DNA of 64,000 nucleotides from Trichobilharzia szidati (Eukaryota > Platyhelminthes > Trematoda > Strigeidida > Schistosomatidae), in the NCBI GenBank assembly GCA_944472155.2, contig OX235277.1, forward strand, positions 23,322,804 to 23,386,803, given 5' to 3'. The notes under the pieces are model-generated. The model was not told the origin of the DNA. It worked only from the letters and a program-made list of their open reading frames with translations, and did no database searches. The translations under genes and the position numbers were made by a program. Below, piece by piece: positions 20,401 to 28,500 of this stretch. Position 1 is the first letter of the stretch; every line of letters starts with the position of its first letter.

Positions 20401-22942
20401 ACTTCCCCGATTCCGGCGAAAAATAAGGTTATTGTGTGTATTGTTAGAATTTTGAATATATTTGTGCGTTGAAGTTTCTGTAGCGAATCGGTTAAGTATT
20501 GATGGTGGAGTTTTTGGCACCACGCCCCAACCCTCCCTCTTTATCCGGGCTTGGGACCAGCTAGAAAACTAGTGAGCTAGTAATCTAGGCGAGGCTAAAG
20601 AAGTACCTAACTCTAAACAAATACTCACAACGAAATATAATAACTTGGCTGCATGCCACGAAGACAATTGAATAACGTCAAACGTCAAACCTTCAAAATG
20701 ACACCTGAGTTTGAAACGATGAGTAAAGTGTCTAGATTTGATGTTGAAGATACGACATGATATAGAAACAAGAAAATATGAGCAAATGAAGAACCGGCTT
20801 TTAATGACTGCAGGCCAATAAGTGAAATATGGGCTTGGTACTGAAGCCGTTTGTTCCACTTGGAATTCAAAAGACGAATAAAAATAACGTCCGCATGTAA
20901 AATTATTGTCAATATTACTAGGGCTATGTATTTTATTGGACCTTATTAAGTTCTTTTCACCATCCTGTGATCACATAATAGTTGTTGTATGCTCATTGAT
21001 GTGTATGCTAATTCTTACATTTTGAAACCTGTTTGTGACTCTCACTCAACTGTTTGCATTTTCAAATGTATCTCTTGTTTTCAGAAGGATTATGTAAGTA
21101 GAATATTTCTCTGTTATGATGATAAACAGTAACTTCACAACAAAATGTAATGTCGACAGCACAACATGCATCATTATGGGAAAGATATACTAATATTTGA
21201 GCATAAAACGCATTGGAGTACAAATATTCCTGAACTAATAATCCATAGACTATTGTCGTCATTAATTGAGCCATCAAGAATTATGTTTCTCCTCCCATAG
21301 GGGCTCAGTAAAGTTTAGGACTGAACAGTGTGTACATTAGGTTACTGGATATTTATTTAATAAATGACCATCTAGTTAGAGTGTAATATTTTGATGATTT
21401 TGGAGGAGAGACATACGCTAATACAAATATTCTTCCCGTTTAAAGACAGCACAAGAAATATTGGATTTCTTCAATGAACGAAATATTCCCATATTGAGTC
21501 ATAAGAAAGAGGCACAAACAGCGAAGAAAATTTTCTTTTCGACGATTCATTTTCATGAGCTGTACAATCGTAATTATAATTAACAAAGAAATCTTTAGAC
21601 CAATCAGATACTGGTAAATTTTGTCCTTGGAAAATTGTATTACATAATGTAAGGTGTAAGAAGGGATGACTAATTGTAAGTTAGAAAGGAGACAGAAGTT
21701 GGCATGACGTAATAAGTGTGAGATAGTGAATAATCAATAATCTCGTGTAAAATGGACAGGAACTAGTGGAAAGGCTATAAAGTGTTTTTGTATAAAATAT
21801 GTATGAAAAACAATGTTATTAATAAACAGTAATAGAGTGGTAATAAAATGTGGATGATGGGGACAAAATGATAAAAATATTAATAAAATAAAATAATAAT
21901 GGTAATAATAGTGAACTTACATAATAAAGGAAGGAAGCAAAATTGTGACAAGAACTTTACTCTGGCCATGGTAAGGCTAGAGAATGTATGTATCGCTTTT
22001 GTATGCAGAGGTCCGGTTTTAGATCTCGAATAGCTAATGCTTCAGCTATGTACAGATGGCGAATCCGAAGTCCCTTTGTACGATATTGAGGGACCCTGTG
22101 TAACACTGTGAAGCATTCATGGGGGGGTGGATTTATAATCAGTGCACTTCTATTAAATGCACTGTTGTTTATCACTCGGGTGCCCAGGGTTTCACCACTT
22201 ATCGATTAGTCATCTATGAAATTATTCATGCATTTATTCTGTGTGAAAAACATTCATCATCGTCTTCTTTGTTATTCTGAACGTGATTCTTGATGGATTT
22301 TATTGATATGTTATGTCACTTAAGTGAAGGAATGTAAGTCTGCATACCGTCTTACGACGGAGAATCTACTGTTTGCCCCACAATCTCTCAGATTTGTAAA
22401 TAACATTGTTTAATATGATAACGAATATCTTTGTGATGTAAGCGATTCGATAATAACGCAGAATGAAATAGTGTTAACACCAATGATCAATACTTTTTCA
22501 TGGTGAGGTGTACTCATTTTAATTCGCCTAATTTTTAAAATCCGATTATTACCGGCCTCAAAAATATACGTTATCATTTAAGTTAAGGAGAGTAAGTGAA
22601 TTTTAAAGTTTCTGAATTTGAATATCTTGGATAGCTGCTTAATTTCTCTGGTTCGAATGTAACATCAATTGGTATACTCAACAGAGTTCTCTCAGTTCAG
22701 CTTATAGAATCAAGTCTAAGAATATCGTATTTGCTACTGAAGTGAGGTCAAAATCCTCTATAACAATAACCTACGCTTTCCACGTTTCCTATTATCAATA
22801 AATCCCTATCTTATTTGTAGTCAAGGAGCCAACGCCAACGAGTGAGTGAAGAGTCAGATCGTTTTATTGATACGCCTACTTTCAGTTTTCACATTTACTT
22901 TATTTAGAGAAACCAAGCATCAACTCCAATATTTTCGTTTGA
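2430..22942 (+). CDS. Micro-exon gene encoding a small secreted peptide (whole span)
   Basis: Proposed 15-exon gene: a signal-peptide exon, 13 internal micro-exons (6-21 nt, all multiples of three, all phase 1 to phase 1) and a terminal exon with stop and AATAAA. The joined frame has no stop and gives about 79 residues: signal peptide MKVIPCLLFCLFIMVIY, then an acidic/basic stretch with EKKDEEDFLNRRFKK, and a C-terminal part containing NEEDLKGLLKEFKEIKEPT. The mature part is charged and probably helical and has no cysteine. Known schistosome MEGs have this layout and encode secreted variable peptides through exon skipping. Any exon here can be skipped without losing frame. I do not recognise which MEG this is, if any described one. 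Introns hold a Penelope element, a hammerhead SINE and an RTE copy. Individual exons vary in certainty. Confidence 0.75.
2896..2937 (+). CDS. Possible optional MEG exon (42 nt)
   Basis: Phase 1 to phase 1 and open (TEDQFSYSWVLIK), between TATATTTAG and GTAAAT. The acceptor tract is weak. It would fit between exons 1 and 2 without disturbing the frame, but may be chance. Confidence 0.25.
3358..3372 (+). CDS. MEG exon 2 (15 nt)
   Basis: AGAAGAAAGACGAAG lies between a strong acceptor (GAACCTTTTTCAG) and GTATTT. With the leading G from exon 1 it reads EKKDE and ends in phase 1. The donor is less than ideal. Confidence 0.65.
3664..3690. repeat. Short perfect hairpin in MEG intron
   Basis: GATGAAACAGT and ACTGTTTCATC form an 11-bp perfect inverted repeat around a 5-nt loop. 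Function unknown. Confidence 0.5.
4294..4338 (-). mobile_element. Hammerhead-like relic near the Penelope-element 3' end
   Basis: On the minus strand CTGA and GAAACGTC flank a hairpin-forming stretch, just downstream of the Penelope-like coding region. Penelope-like elements are known to carry hammerheads with a very short stem III. Here CUGANGA is disrupted (CTGATATGA), so I call it a relic. Confidence 0.4.
4417..5102 (-). mobile_element. Penelope-like element: RT end plus GIY-YIG endonuclease, decayed
   Basis: Reading the minus strand from the gap, the upstream part has the spacing of a Penelope RT C-terminus: VVIPYQEVTSEILCRILN followed by IKVAFKS. After frame changes near 4800 and 4750 comes LVCVIPCLNDYQVKYIGRTS, then VEHKNLA, SAIALHAVTHNH and ITEALFVK. 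That order (Cys-containing first motif, YIG-x-T, His-rich middle, late Glu) is the GIY-YIG nuclease domain of Penelope-like retroelements. The reading frame has at least two frameshifts and an in-frame stop at 4798-4800, so it is inactive. The element runs into the N gap, so its RT core is not visible. It sits in an intron of the micro-exon gene, on the opposite strand. Confidence 0.85.
5103..5600. other. Assembly gap (498 N)
   Basis: Unresolved bases. The left edge is inside the Penelope-like element, so the gap probably holds its reverse transcriptase core or a collapsed repeat. Confidence 0.99.
5815..6060 (+). repeat. Dispersed repeat R1, diverged copy
   Basis: The stretch from GGTGAAGAAAAGTATG through the ACTGGTCAATTTGTTC region aligns by eye with 21470-21710 and with both arms of the 50.8-51.2 kb fold-back. 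It is the most diverged copy. I cannot assign it to a known element class. Confidence 0.5.
7301..7309 (+). CDS. MEG exon 3 (9 nt)
   Basis: AGGATTTTT sits between an excellent acceptor (ATTTTTTCTTTTATTCAG) and a perfect GTAAGT donor. In phase 1 it reads EDF. Confidence 0.7.
7822..7842 (+). CDS. Possible optional MEG exon (21 nt)
   Basis: Phase 1 to phase 1 and open (VKFTVQ after the joined codon), between TGGCTTTCAG and GTATAA. The donor is weak. Listed only as an optional exon. Confidence 0.2.
9517..9525 (+). CDS. MEG exon 4 (9 nt)
   Basis: TGAATAGAC lies between ATCTTCTTATATAG and a perfect GTGAGT donor. After the T left by exon 3 it reads LNR. Without it, exon 3 joined directly to exon 5 would make a TGA stop, so the frame needs this exon or a similar one. 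Confidence 0.65.
11126..11626 (+). mobile_element. Inverted-pair tRNA-like SINE with hammerhead (copy 1)
   Basis: A forward SINE copy (about 11440-11626) contains tRNA-like A and B boxes (TGGTATACGAGCTC; GGTTCGAATCC), then a hammerhead, then a unique tail. A reverse copy of the same 3' half lies at about 11160-11305, so the unit is a long inverted repeat with about 180 bp between the arms. A 14-bp direct repeat (TAAAGACTACAAAT) flanks the whole unit at 11112-11125 and 11627-11640. The inverted pair therefore entered as one insertion by target-primed integration. It sits in a MEG intron. The family resembles the schistosome Sm-alpha SINE; the match is by structure, not by search. Confidence 0.85.
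11524..11569 (+). ncRNA. Complete hammerhead ribozyme core in SINE copy 1
   Basis: Stem I strands GTACTG (11524-11529) and CAGTAC (11564-11569) pair perfectly. The core CTGAAGA matches CUGANGA. Stem II is GTCC/GGAC around CAAACTA. GAAA is followed by the short self-complementary stem III ACAG/CTGT, and the predicted cleavage site is after C11563. All invariant core bases are present. The mirror copy in the left arm (11224-11260, minus strand) has C3 changed to A and should be dead. Confidence 0.8.
12222..12440 (-). CDS. Possible minus-strand exon of unknown gene
   Basis: A superb minus-strand acceptor (TTTTCATTCTCTTCTGACAG) is followed at once by 72 open codons in phase 0, then TGA. The peptide is rich in Asn, Ser and Cys (for example VNYSNSNCNNNF and NSVSCENCSPYIK). 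The candidate exon at 13289-13380 ends in phase 0 and could join it. No poly(A) signal is seen close by. It may be a chance ORF inside the MEG intron. Confidence 0.22.
   Translation of the reverse strand: MNYSNSNCNNNFILKCLSSKIQNSVSCENCSPYIKSTIKHSHRISDNGELYFLKHNSVIHEMPYSSSSSRVQ
13289..13380 (-). CDS. Possible minus-strand exon (92 nt)
   Basis: On the minus strand 92 nt are open from phase 1 to phase 0, between ACCCTATACCGTTAG and a perfect GTAAGT donor. The pieces AAHKRVNEYMHTEVN and LSLMHCLNVFRL are not recognised. It pairs in phase with 12440-12222 but may be chance. Confidence 0.22.
14056..14064 (+). CDS. MEG exon 5 (9 nt), in tandem unit 1
   Basis: GATTTAAAA lies between TTGTTAATCCAG and GTATGT. 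In phase 1, after the C of exon 4, it reads RFK. It is the paralogue of exon 6 in the next unit, with homologous flanks on both sides. Confidence 0.7.
14605..15490 (+). repeat. Tandem intron/exon unit 2
   Basis: Second copy of the 12750-14390 block, including its own 9-nt exon with the same acceptor context and GTATGT donor. Confidence 0.75.
15158..15166 (+). CDS. MEG exon 6 (9 nt), in tandem unit 2
   Basis: AAGGCTTTG lies between TTCACTAATCCAG and GTATGTT. In phase 1 it reads KGF. The exon differs from exon 5 at several positions while keeping length, phase and both splice sites, as expected if the exon is under use. Confidence 0.7.
15639..15653 (+). CDS. MEG exon 7 (15 nt)
   Basis: CTGATAACCCTAATA lies between TTGCATTTTCTAG and GTAAAT. 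In phase 1 it reads ADNPN. The donor is moderate, so it is less sure than its neighbours. Confidence 0.45.
15826..15834 (+). CDS. MEG exon 8 (9 nt)
   Basis: GCTCCATGA lies between ATTGTCTCATTCAG and a perfect GTAAGT donor. In phase 1 it reads SSM after exon 7, or GSM after exon 6. Confidence 0.65.
   Translation, partial: AP
16014..16066 (+). CDS. Alternative MEG terminal exon A
   Basis: An excellent acceptor (TTTATTGTCTTTTCAG) precedes a phase 1 frame that reads MKEDANTMKILLNRGFC after exon 8 and stops at TAA 16064-16066. An AATAAA follows at 16126-16131. Its opening TGAAGGAG resembles the later KE exons (22325, 22583, 22821). It would give an isoform of about 60 residues ending in a cysteine. 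The alternative is that it marks the true end of one gene, with the later exons belonging to a paralogue whose first exon I cannot find. Confidence 0.55.
16126..16131 (+). promoter_or_regulatory. Poly(A) signal after terminal exon A
   Basis: AATAAA 60 nt after the stop codon of the 16014 exon. Confidence 0.5.
16824..16832 (+). CDS. MEG exon 9 (9 nt)
   Basis: ATGAGGAAG lies between ACTTCTATCAATCCAG and a perfect GTGAGT donor. In phase 1 it reads NEE after the A of exon 8. Confidence 0.6.
18340..18720 (+). repeat. Tandem intron/exon unit 3 (partial)
   Basis: Weaker but visible similarity to unit 2: GTATGTTTAAATTCAGAAAT against GTATGTTTATGTCCTGAAAT after the exon, and TTTCATATCAAGCGGTTTC against TTTCACATCAAGCATTTC further on. 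It contains MEG exon 10. Confidence 0.5.
18444..18449 (+). CDS. MEG exon 10 (6 nt), in unit 3
   Basis: ATCTGA lies between ATCAACTGGGCAG and GTATGTT. In phase 1 it reads DL. Six bases alone would be weak evidence. The shared flanks with exons 5 and 6 support it. Confidence 0.5.
   Translation: M
19241..19549 (-). other. Open frame of 102 codons, origin unknown
   Basis: A minus-strand frame directly beside the 3' end of the RTE copy reads protein-like (SYRSRAYLDEV-type start, then GDRLMGMLLLMPHRG). No splice sites frame it clearly and no family is recognised. It could be a decayed exon or chance. Confidence 0.2.
19570..20598 (-). mobile_element. Internally deleted RTE-like retrotransposon with both ends
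   Basis: The 5' end (CCTCGCCTAGATTACTAG on the minus strand) matches that of the RTE at 62780. The 3' end closes with a short AATAATGATAATAATAG repeat, usual for RTE. Between them one frame of 310 codons (19591-20523) holds an AP-type endonuclease: MGTWNIRTMYETGK, CESRWNGCGR, KILMGDMNAKLGG. At the KATW motif it jumps directly to the C-terminal end of the polyprotein (RSCEEELKQYGLTW). The rest of the endonuclease and the whole RT are missing, but the frame is kept. The first real ATG lies inside this frame, about 40 codons in. Confidence 0.85.
21085..21093 (+). CDS. MEG exon 11 (9 nt)
   Basis: AAGGATTAT lies between TATCTCTTGTTTTCAG and a perfect GTAAGT donor, among the best splice pairs in the window. 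In phase 1 it reads KGL. Confidence 0.7.
21301..21311 (+). CDS. Alternative MEG terminal exon B
   Basis: An excellent acceptor (TATGTTTCTCCTCCCATAG) is followed in phase 1 by WAQ and TAA. AATAAA is at 21359-21364. It would end the peptide just after KGL. The exon is so short that it could be a decoy acceptor. Confidence 0.4.
21359..21364 (+). promoter_or_regulatory. Poly(A) signal after terminal exon B
   Basis: AATAAA 48 nt after the stop codon of the 21301 exon. Confidence 0.4.
21441..21710 (+). repeat. Dispersed repeat R1
   Basis: Nearly identical to both arms of the 50.8-51.2 kb fold-back (shared AGGCACAAACAGCGAAG, CCAATCAGATACTGG and GTAAGAAGGGATGAC-type runs) and diverged from 5815-6060. 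No coding or terminal structure recognised. Confidence 0.7.
22325..22333 (+). CDS. MEG exon 12 (9 nt)
   Basis: TGAAGGAAT is followed by a perfect GTAAGT. The acceptor ends CACTTAAG, unusual because of the A before AG. After the T of exon 11 it reads LKE, the first of three consecutive x-K-E exons. Confidence 0.55.
22583..22591 (+). CDS. MEG exon 13 (9 nt)
   Basis: TTAAGGAGA is followed by a perfect GTAAGT. The acceptor is TATCATTTAAG, again with AAG. In phase 1 it reads FKE. Confidence 0.5.
22821..22841 (+). CDS. MEG exon 14 (21 nt)
   Basis: A strong acceptor (CTATCTTATTTGTAG) and a perfect GTGAGT donor flank 21 nt that read IKEPTPT in phase 1. It starts with the same (N)AAGGAR pattern as exons 12 and 13. 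Confidence 0.7.
22908..22942 (+). CDS. MEG exon 15, terminal
   Basis: A strong acceptor (ACATTTACTTTATTTAG) leads in phase 1 to KKPSINSNIFV and a TGA stop. No donor follows. AATAAA lies at 23103-23108, giving a 3' UTR of about 180 nt. Confidence 0.65.
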
Positions 22943-23102
22943 GCACCACGAATTCTTTTAAAAAGTGTGCTAACATTGAAAAGACTCAAAATTAGGTGAT
23001 ACCATGAAACGTGACACATGAACTTAGGTTACTATTTGCAGTTGTAGATGTCTAATCGCAGTGTAATAAGTTTTTATAACAACTGAGTTGAGCCATTCAG
23101 CC

Positions 23103-23108
23103 AATAAA
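23103..23108 (+). promoter_or_regulatory. Poly(A) signal of the MEG, full-length form
   Basis: AATAAA 160 nt after the exon 15 stop. Confidence 0.5.
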
Positions 23109-23109
23109 A

Positions 23110-25365
23110 CAATCAAGACCTTTTTAGATGAGGTCACGAAATGGTAAAGAGCACTCGCCAATGTCAAAAACGCTGAACTGATGGCTCCGCAAAATGATGA
23201 ATGACAACCTCTGAATTCAAACTCCAGTTTACATTTTTATACAGAAGCAACAGTTGTGTTTTCAATTTAGACAGTGAGCGAATTTGTGTACCTAATTCTG
23301 GAATTATTGAAACAGCCGAGATATCCTCAAGCTTATTGAGGAGATGTCAGTGATCAAATATCGAATGTGTGGACAATCGAACGATTATTTTTCGATTAAA
23401 GCCGCATCTGAATAGATGCAGCACACACAAGTGAGTGTGTGTAGAACCAGGCTTTCCATTACAGTAGGAAGAATGTATTTTGTAAATCAAAAATTGCATG
23501 CAGCCACAGATCTAGTGTAACCGGATTTATTCATCTGCAATAATACGTCTAAGAAGGGCATTGCTCTTGCATTAAGTGTGTCTACACGCTCATCATTAGA
23601 TGCAAAAAAAAGTATGCACACTGTCACCCGTCATCTTTCGAAGGTCGCACTATGAAATTTTTGCACTTCCATTCGGATAACATTTAATGGTGGTGTACAA
23701 AATCATCATGGAAAATTCCCATTGTAACAAATCAAAACAAGTGATTCAGTGAAGAGACACTTTTCAGCGAATTTACCATCAAGCAGTACAATCGTACATA
23801 TATGGCTTTTTAAGAAGATAAATCCTGTGAAGGAAGTGAATCATAGGTGTGAATGCATAAAATAATAATAGTATGAAATATAGTTAAAATGAAAATGTTT
23901 GTGTTTATAATCATCGATAAATGTCAAGTGGCCATACAATAATTGTCATATATAGAATGATTCATTGGATGGATAGAACTTGAAAAGGGTGTGCAATTAT
24001 AGGATTAGTAGACAGATCGAATCAAATAAAAGCGTTTCATAATATTGAGTGAAATTTGACAGATTACAATTTAACGATGTAGAAAAGAATTGGTTTAGAA
24101 TAACAAGTGGAACAGGCGACATAATACTGGGAACAGTTCAATGTATATATGGTTTATATTAAAATGTAACATCAACAAGTCATCTACACAATCTGGACAT
24201 GAGTGAGATATATTTTGATAGTAATTTGTAGTAAGCTTGGAATAAATCTGAACTAAACTTAATAAAAAACAAACAGGAGTAAGAAATGAAACTAAAATGC
24301 TTCATTGATTTCCTGAGTATTGCAAATGTTTCGCAAGTGATGCTTCCAATGAAACATTCTTGTGATCTTGTTTAGAATAACTCTTGTTCTGCTTCAGTTA
24401 TTCAACACTAACTAAACCACACTTTTCAATGTAAATTGCCGATTGTATCGCGCACACATTTCTGCAAACTTCATGAATAAGATTATGTCACAATAAGTTC
24501 ATCTAATGAAATTACATTTTGCCAGTACTAAGAGAGTGGGATAATTGAATCACTTGTAGTATACATCATCATGTATTACATCAGAGTTTGAAAGCACTAC
24601 GTGAACATTGGGATGTAAAAATCGCTGCGCATCACTGTTATCGCGAATTTCTTGGTGTCTACTTAGTAGATAAATCACAAGTAACTGGTCAAATGAGTGG
24701 GTCAATGCTTGTGAATTGCACCTATTCTCTCCCTCATGGCACCAATTTCTCAAGGCATTGTTGACATCCAACGGTATAAGCTCTAAGAACCAGTAATCAC
24801 TGCATTTAACGTTTGAAAACTGTCAAAACTTCTGGACACCTGGCAAATTAACATTTGATTAATCTGAGTCAGTTCAGTCATCGTCTCCTGATATCATTGA
24901 ATCACTTTATCATAATGAAAAAGCGAAGCTGTAAACAAATGTGAAAAATAAATTTAAGCTAATGAATATATGAATGTACTTCAGAAATCACAACAGATGT
25001 CTCAATTTCAGGAAAATATGTCAACATTATGGGCATTTTATGGTGAAGGTTATTGACATCATCAGATAATAGCTCATTCTTATAGCAACGTGACTCTGCC
25101 ACTCTGAGAAACACAGAAATTTAAATAATGGAAAAGAAATGACATGGCAGGTATAAACAATTTCCATGCAAATTAAAATTCTTCTCACATATTCGCAGCA
25201 AATCTTATCTCGCTCCAAAATACGTTTCAAAATTCCAGGTACCATTACACTACCCAATGGGAAACGTAAGTCTGACATAAAGATATGTATCATTTACTGA
25301 AGCCATGAAATCCATCTCCCTAGACAATAACATTTAAGGAAATTGAATTCGACTCCAATACCATA
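23110..25365. other. Mostly unannotated; candidate phase 1 micro-exons
   Basis: No element recognised. Splice-flanked phase 1 stretches occur at 23600-23611 (12 nt, AKK, good acceptor, GTATGC), 23768-23785 (18 nt) and 25239-25265 (27 nt, TITLPNGK, perfect GTAAGT donor). Joined, they stay open and could run into 26729. I see no signal-peptide exon for them, so they are suggestions only. Confidence 0.25.
25239..25265 (+). CDS. Candidate orphan micro-exon (27 nt)
   Basis: Open in phase 1, symmetric, with acceptor TTCAAAATTCCAG and a perfect GTAAGT donor. It reads TITLPNGK after the joined codon. It could belong to a second MEG or be chance. Confidence 0.3.
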
Positions 25366-25369
25366 GTTT

Positions 25370-25550
25370 TTTTTATTTACAGCTTGATTCCACACTGTAT
25401 TTTCAGTACAAGTGTGGAACTGTCAGCATGGATATCGGTAGCCCAAATTCAGGCCGACCATAGATATCGGGTGTGCGCCGGCAGAGGATCGAACCCCGGA
25501 CCATGTGCATGATCGGCGAGAGTCCTAACCACTGTGCTGTCCTGTACCAC
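25370..25550 (-). mobile_element. tRNA-like SINE, family B, copy 1
   Basis: On the minus strand: A box region (AGTGGTTAGGACTCTCGCC), B box (GGGGTTCGATCC), end of the tRNA-like part GGCGCAC, then a body with GGGCTACCGATATCC and a tail ending TGTGGAATCAAGC plus A-rich sequence. The tail matches the 3' end of the LINE at 59070. Confidence 0.8.
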
Positions 25551-25559
25551 TGTGTAGAT

Positions 25560-28500
25560 AATTATTGCATATCGTAGTAATACAAGACACCATATTAATT
25601 CCTTATTATATATATATATATATCACAAGTAAATAATACTATACAGTGCATGATATCGTTTCATTATGTGATACATTCACTCATTAAAAAATTGTACAAT
25701 TGCATCTCAGATGTGTTTTATAAGCCTAACGCATGAAATGAAGTAAAGTGAACTCAAGATAATGTCAAACGAAAAGTATCCAAACAACCGCATAAACGTT
25801 CTCATGCATGTTTGGTGTCAGGTTTTATAAACAAGTACTGCACAGGGAACTGATAACACGAAAATGCAGTAACATAATTCAAAACCTAAGATTAAAAGCT
25901 GCGGTTCTAGTGTTAAAGTAATATTTACTAGATACCCATAATTTTATTGAAATAACTGATACAACTCAGTGTTCTAGTTCCTTCTAGAATAAAATAGTTC
26001 CCTCAAATACTCATATTTAAGCTCAAATAGAATTTTTAGGTATTATATGTCCTCCTGAGTGTATTTCACCGGTCTGAAATCCAATGATAAATGTTCTAGG
26101 GTTAAGCCTTACTAATGTAGAGAATCAAGCAGGACTAAAAGAGGAATCTGTGATCACACGTTTTTATAGACTGAAATGAGTATCCATGTACAATAGTAGT
26201 CTTTTGTCTAATATACACTCATGAACTGATACTTTTCTCAGTAATATTTTCGTTATTTCTAGAAATAACTTGTCGGAATGACCCCTGAAGCAGTTGATGT
26301 GGTAGGTTGTTTCGTCACACATAATGAACGGTTTGTATTGTACACACTAAACATTTACATGATGAAGTGAATATCTTTGAGTGATTTACAATTTTGGTTA
26401 TCCATGTTGGTAATACCTGTCAAATTCATGTAACACTGTGTAACATTATGCAGAGATGAAATCTGTTTTGATGCTCCCTGACATTCTACATCACAAGTAA
26501 TTCACAGAGTTGTGATCAAGTGTCTATGTAAACAATTCGTGGCTTCATTATAAATAGAGAAATCGGGGACAACAGTTCGCTAGAGGATAATTTGAGTTAT
26601 TGTAATGCAAAATGAATAACGAGAAACATAAGTCTATTTATCACGTGAAATTCTCACATTCATTTTTGTATTACTATGGTTACAACTGTTTGCACTCTTC
26701 CCTAAAAATACTCTGATTTGTCTTTTAGGTCACGGGAAGGACACTTTCTCGCAATAAAATTACCATTAACATTTTCACAAATTCAAATGATAATTGACCT
26801 ACACTGACATTTTCTGGTTCATTAAATGTGTGATTCTTGCGTTTTCCGCTCATACTATAATTCGTTCTCTCCATTAATTTTTAATTTGTGTTAATAATGT
26901 CATAACCAAATAAAGGCAAATTATTTTAACAAACGAATGTATATTTTTTATCATAGATTTGGACATCCAATAAATCTCTCGCATTAAAGCTGGCTGTTAT
27001 TGTGAAATCAGTTGTTAATTAACGTCTTTGCTTCAGACGAAACGAAAAGCGACAATGTGAAATAAATCTCAGTGATGAATTAGTTTTCACAGACTTTAAT
27101 AACTGAAATTGAAATAATAGCAGTGATTGATGGTTGAGGGTTGAAAGGAAACGCATTGAATTCATTGGAAAACAGAAGAATTTTACTTCATTTAAGAGGG
27201 AACGAACATTTACTCACTTGTTGTTGTATGCGAAATGTTGATGTTGCTTGTTATTCTGGAAAATCCTTTTGAAATTGGAAATCTGAGTCTCTTTCCGCCG
27301 GCTACTAGTCAAATGTTTATATACTTTAGTGTACGTCACAACCTTCAGTGTAGCTTAAAACTATGTTTTCTTCCATGAGGCCTATGTCTGTCTTCTTGAG
27401 TCATAATTCTGTTAAGCCAACTCCAAGTTGATTCACGTATGTAGTTGGATACCAGTGGCAACAATTAGTGATGCTAACTAGCCAGGACAAAGTGACCTAT
27501 GAACTGTACGGCCATTTCGCTCACTTGGATCCAAGCGCATTACTACTGCTCATCTGAGTGAGCTGAAACACTTCAAACAGCCTGAATACTGGCAGGTCAA
27601 ACTATGCCTTTGATGTTTATTGCCAACTGATTTGCAAACTGAGGTCTGAATATATCAGAAGTATTTCCTAAAAAGTACAAATGCAAAGTTAGGAATGAAT
27701 ATTTATGCCACCAGTAATCTGTGAAGAATAATTCGTCCATAATATTTCAGTTGGCAGGTGAAATAAATGAACTGAATGTTTTCATTCTGAGTTCCACTTT
27801 GTAACTATACTATATTTTGCGAACCTTTATTTGCAATTTACAAGATTGGAATAAATTCGACTTCAGGCAATTAGTTGATCGTCATTCTCATACTAGGCAT
27901 TTAAGTTGCAATACATTTATTTAGAGTTCAGTGCATGACAAATTGTCTATGTGAGTTCAACTAGTACCGCACTTGAAAGATTCAACAAAAACTGATGACG
28001 ACGAGCTGCGAAACCTTGGTGCTTCATTGTGTACTAGAACCTACAGGATTCAACAGTGATTTCGTGGATTCTAAAGTCCTATCGTCGAAGTATTAGTAAA
28101 TTCAGAATTGTTTTTCGGTGAGATTGTCATACGTTGCGCATCAATGAATATTATTGGCGAGGAACAGCAGAAAACGTCAGCAAATTCTGAAATGAACATC
28201 AGAGACCTGAAAATAGAATTCAATGAAGAAATTTTGCTTAAAACCATTGTCGTTTCATGTCAAAAACTCGTAGTAGGTTTTCTCGATTTCAGTTACTTGT
28301 AAGACATAGTGTTTAGAAGGAATAATGAGTGAAATTCAAACTTAAGACACTGAAGTAAAACCAATCATGTACACAACCTATAATTTAGGCTAGAAAACAT
28401 GACAACCAATGGTTTCAGAAAGTTTGAACATGAAATTCTATCCTAGCAATATAAAACAACCTAGTAACTCGATGGAATATTCGGTTTAAATCATTTATAA

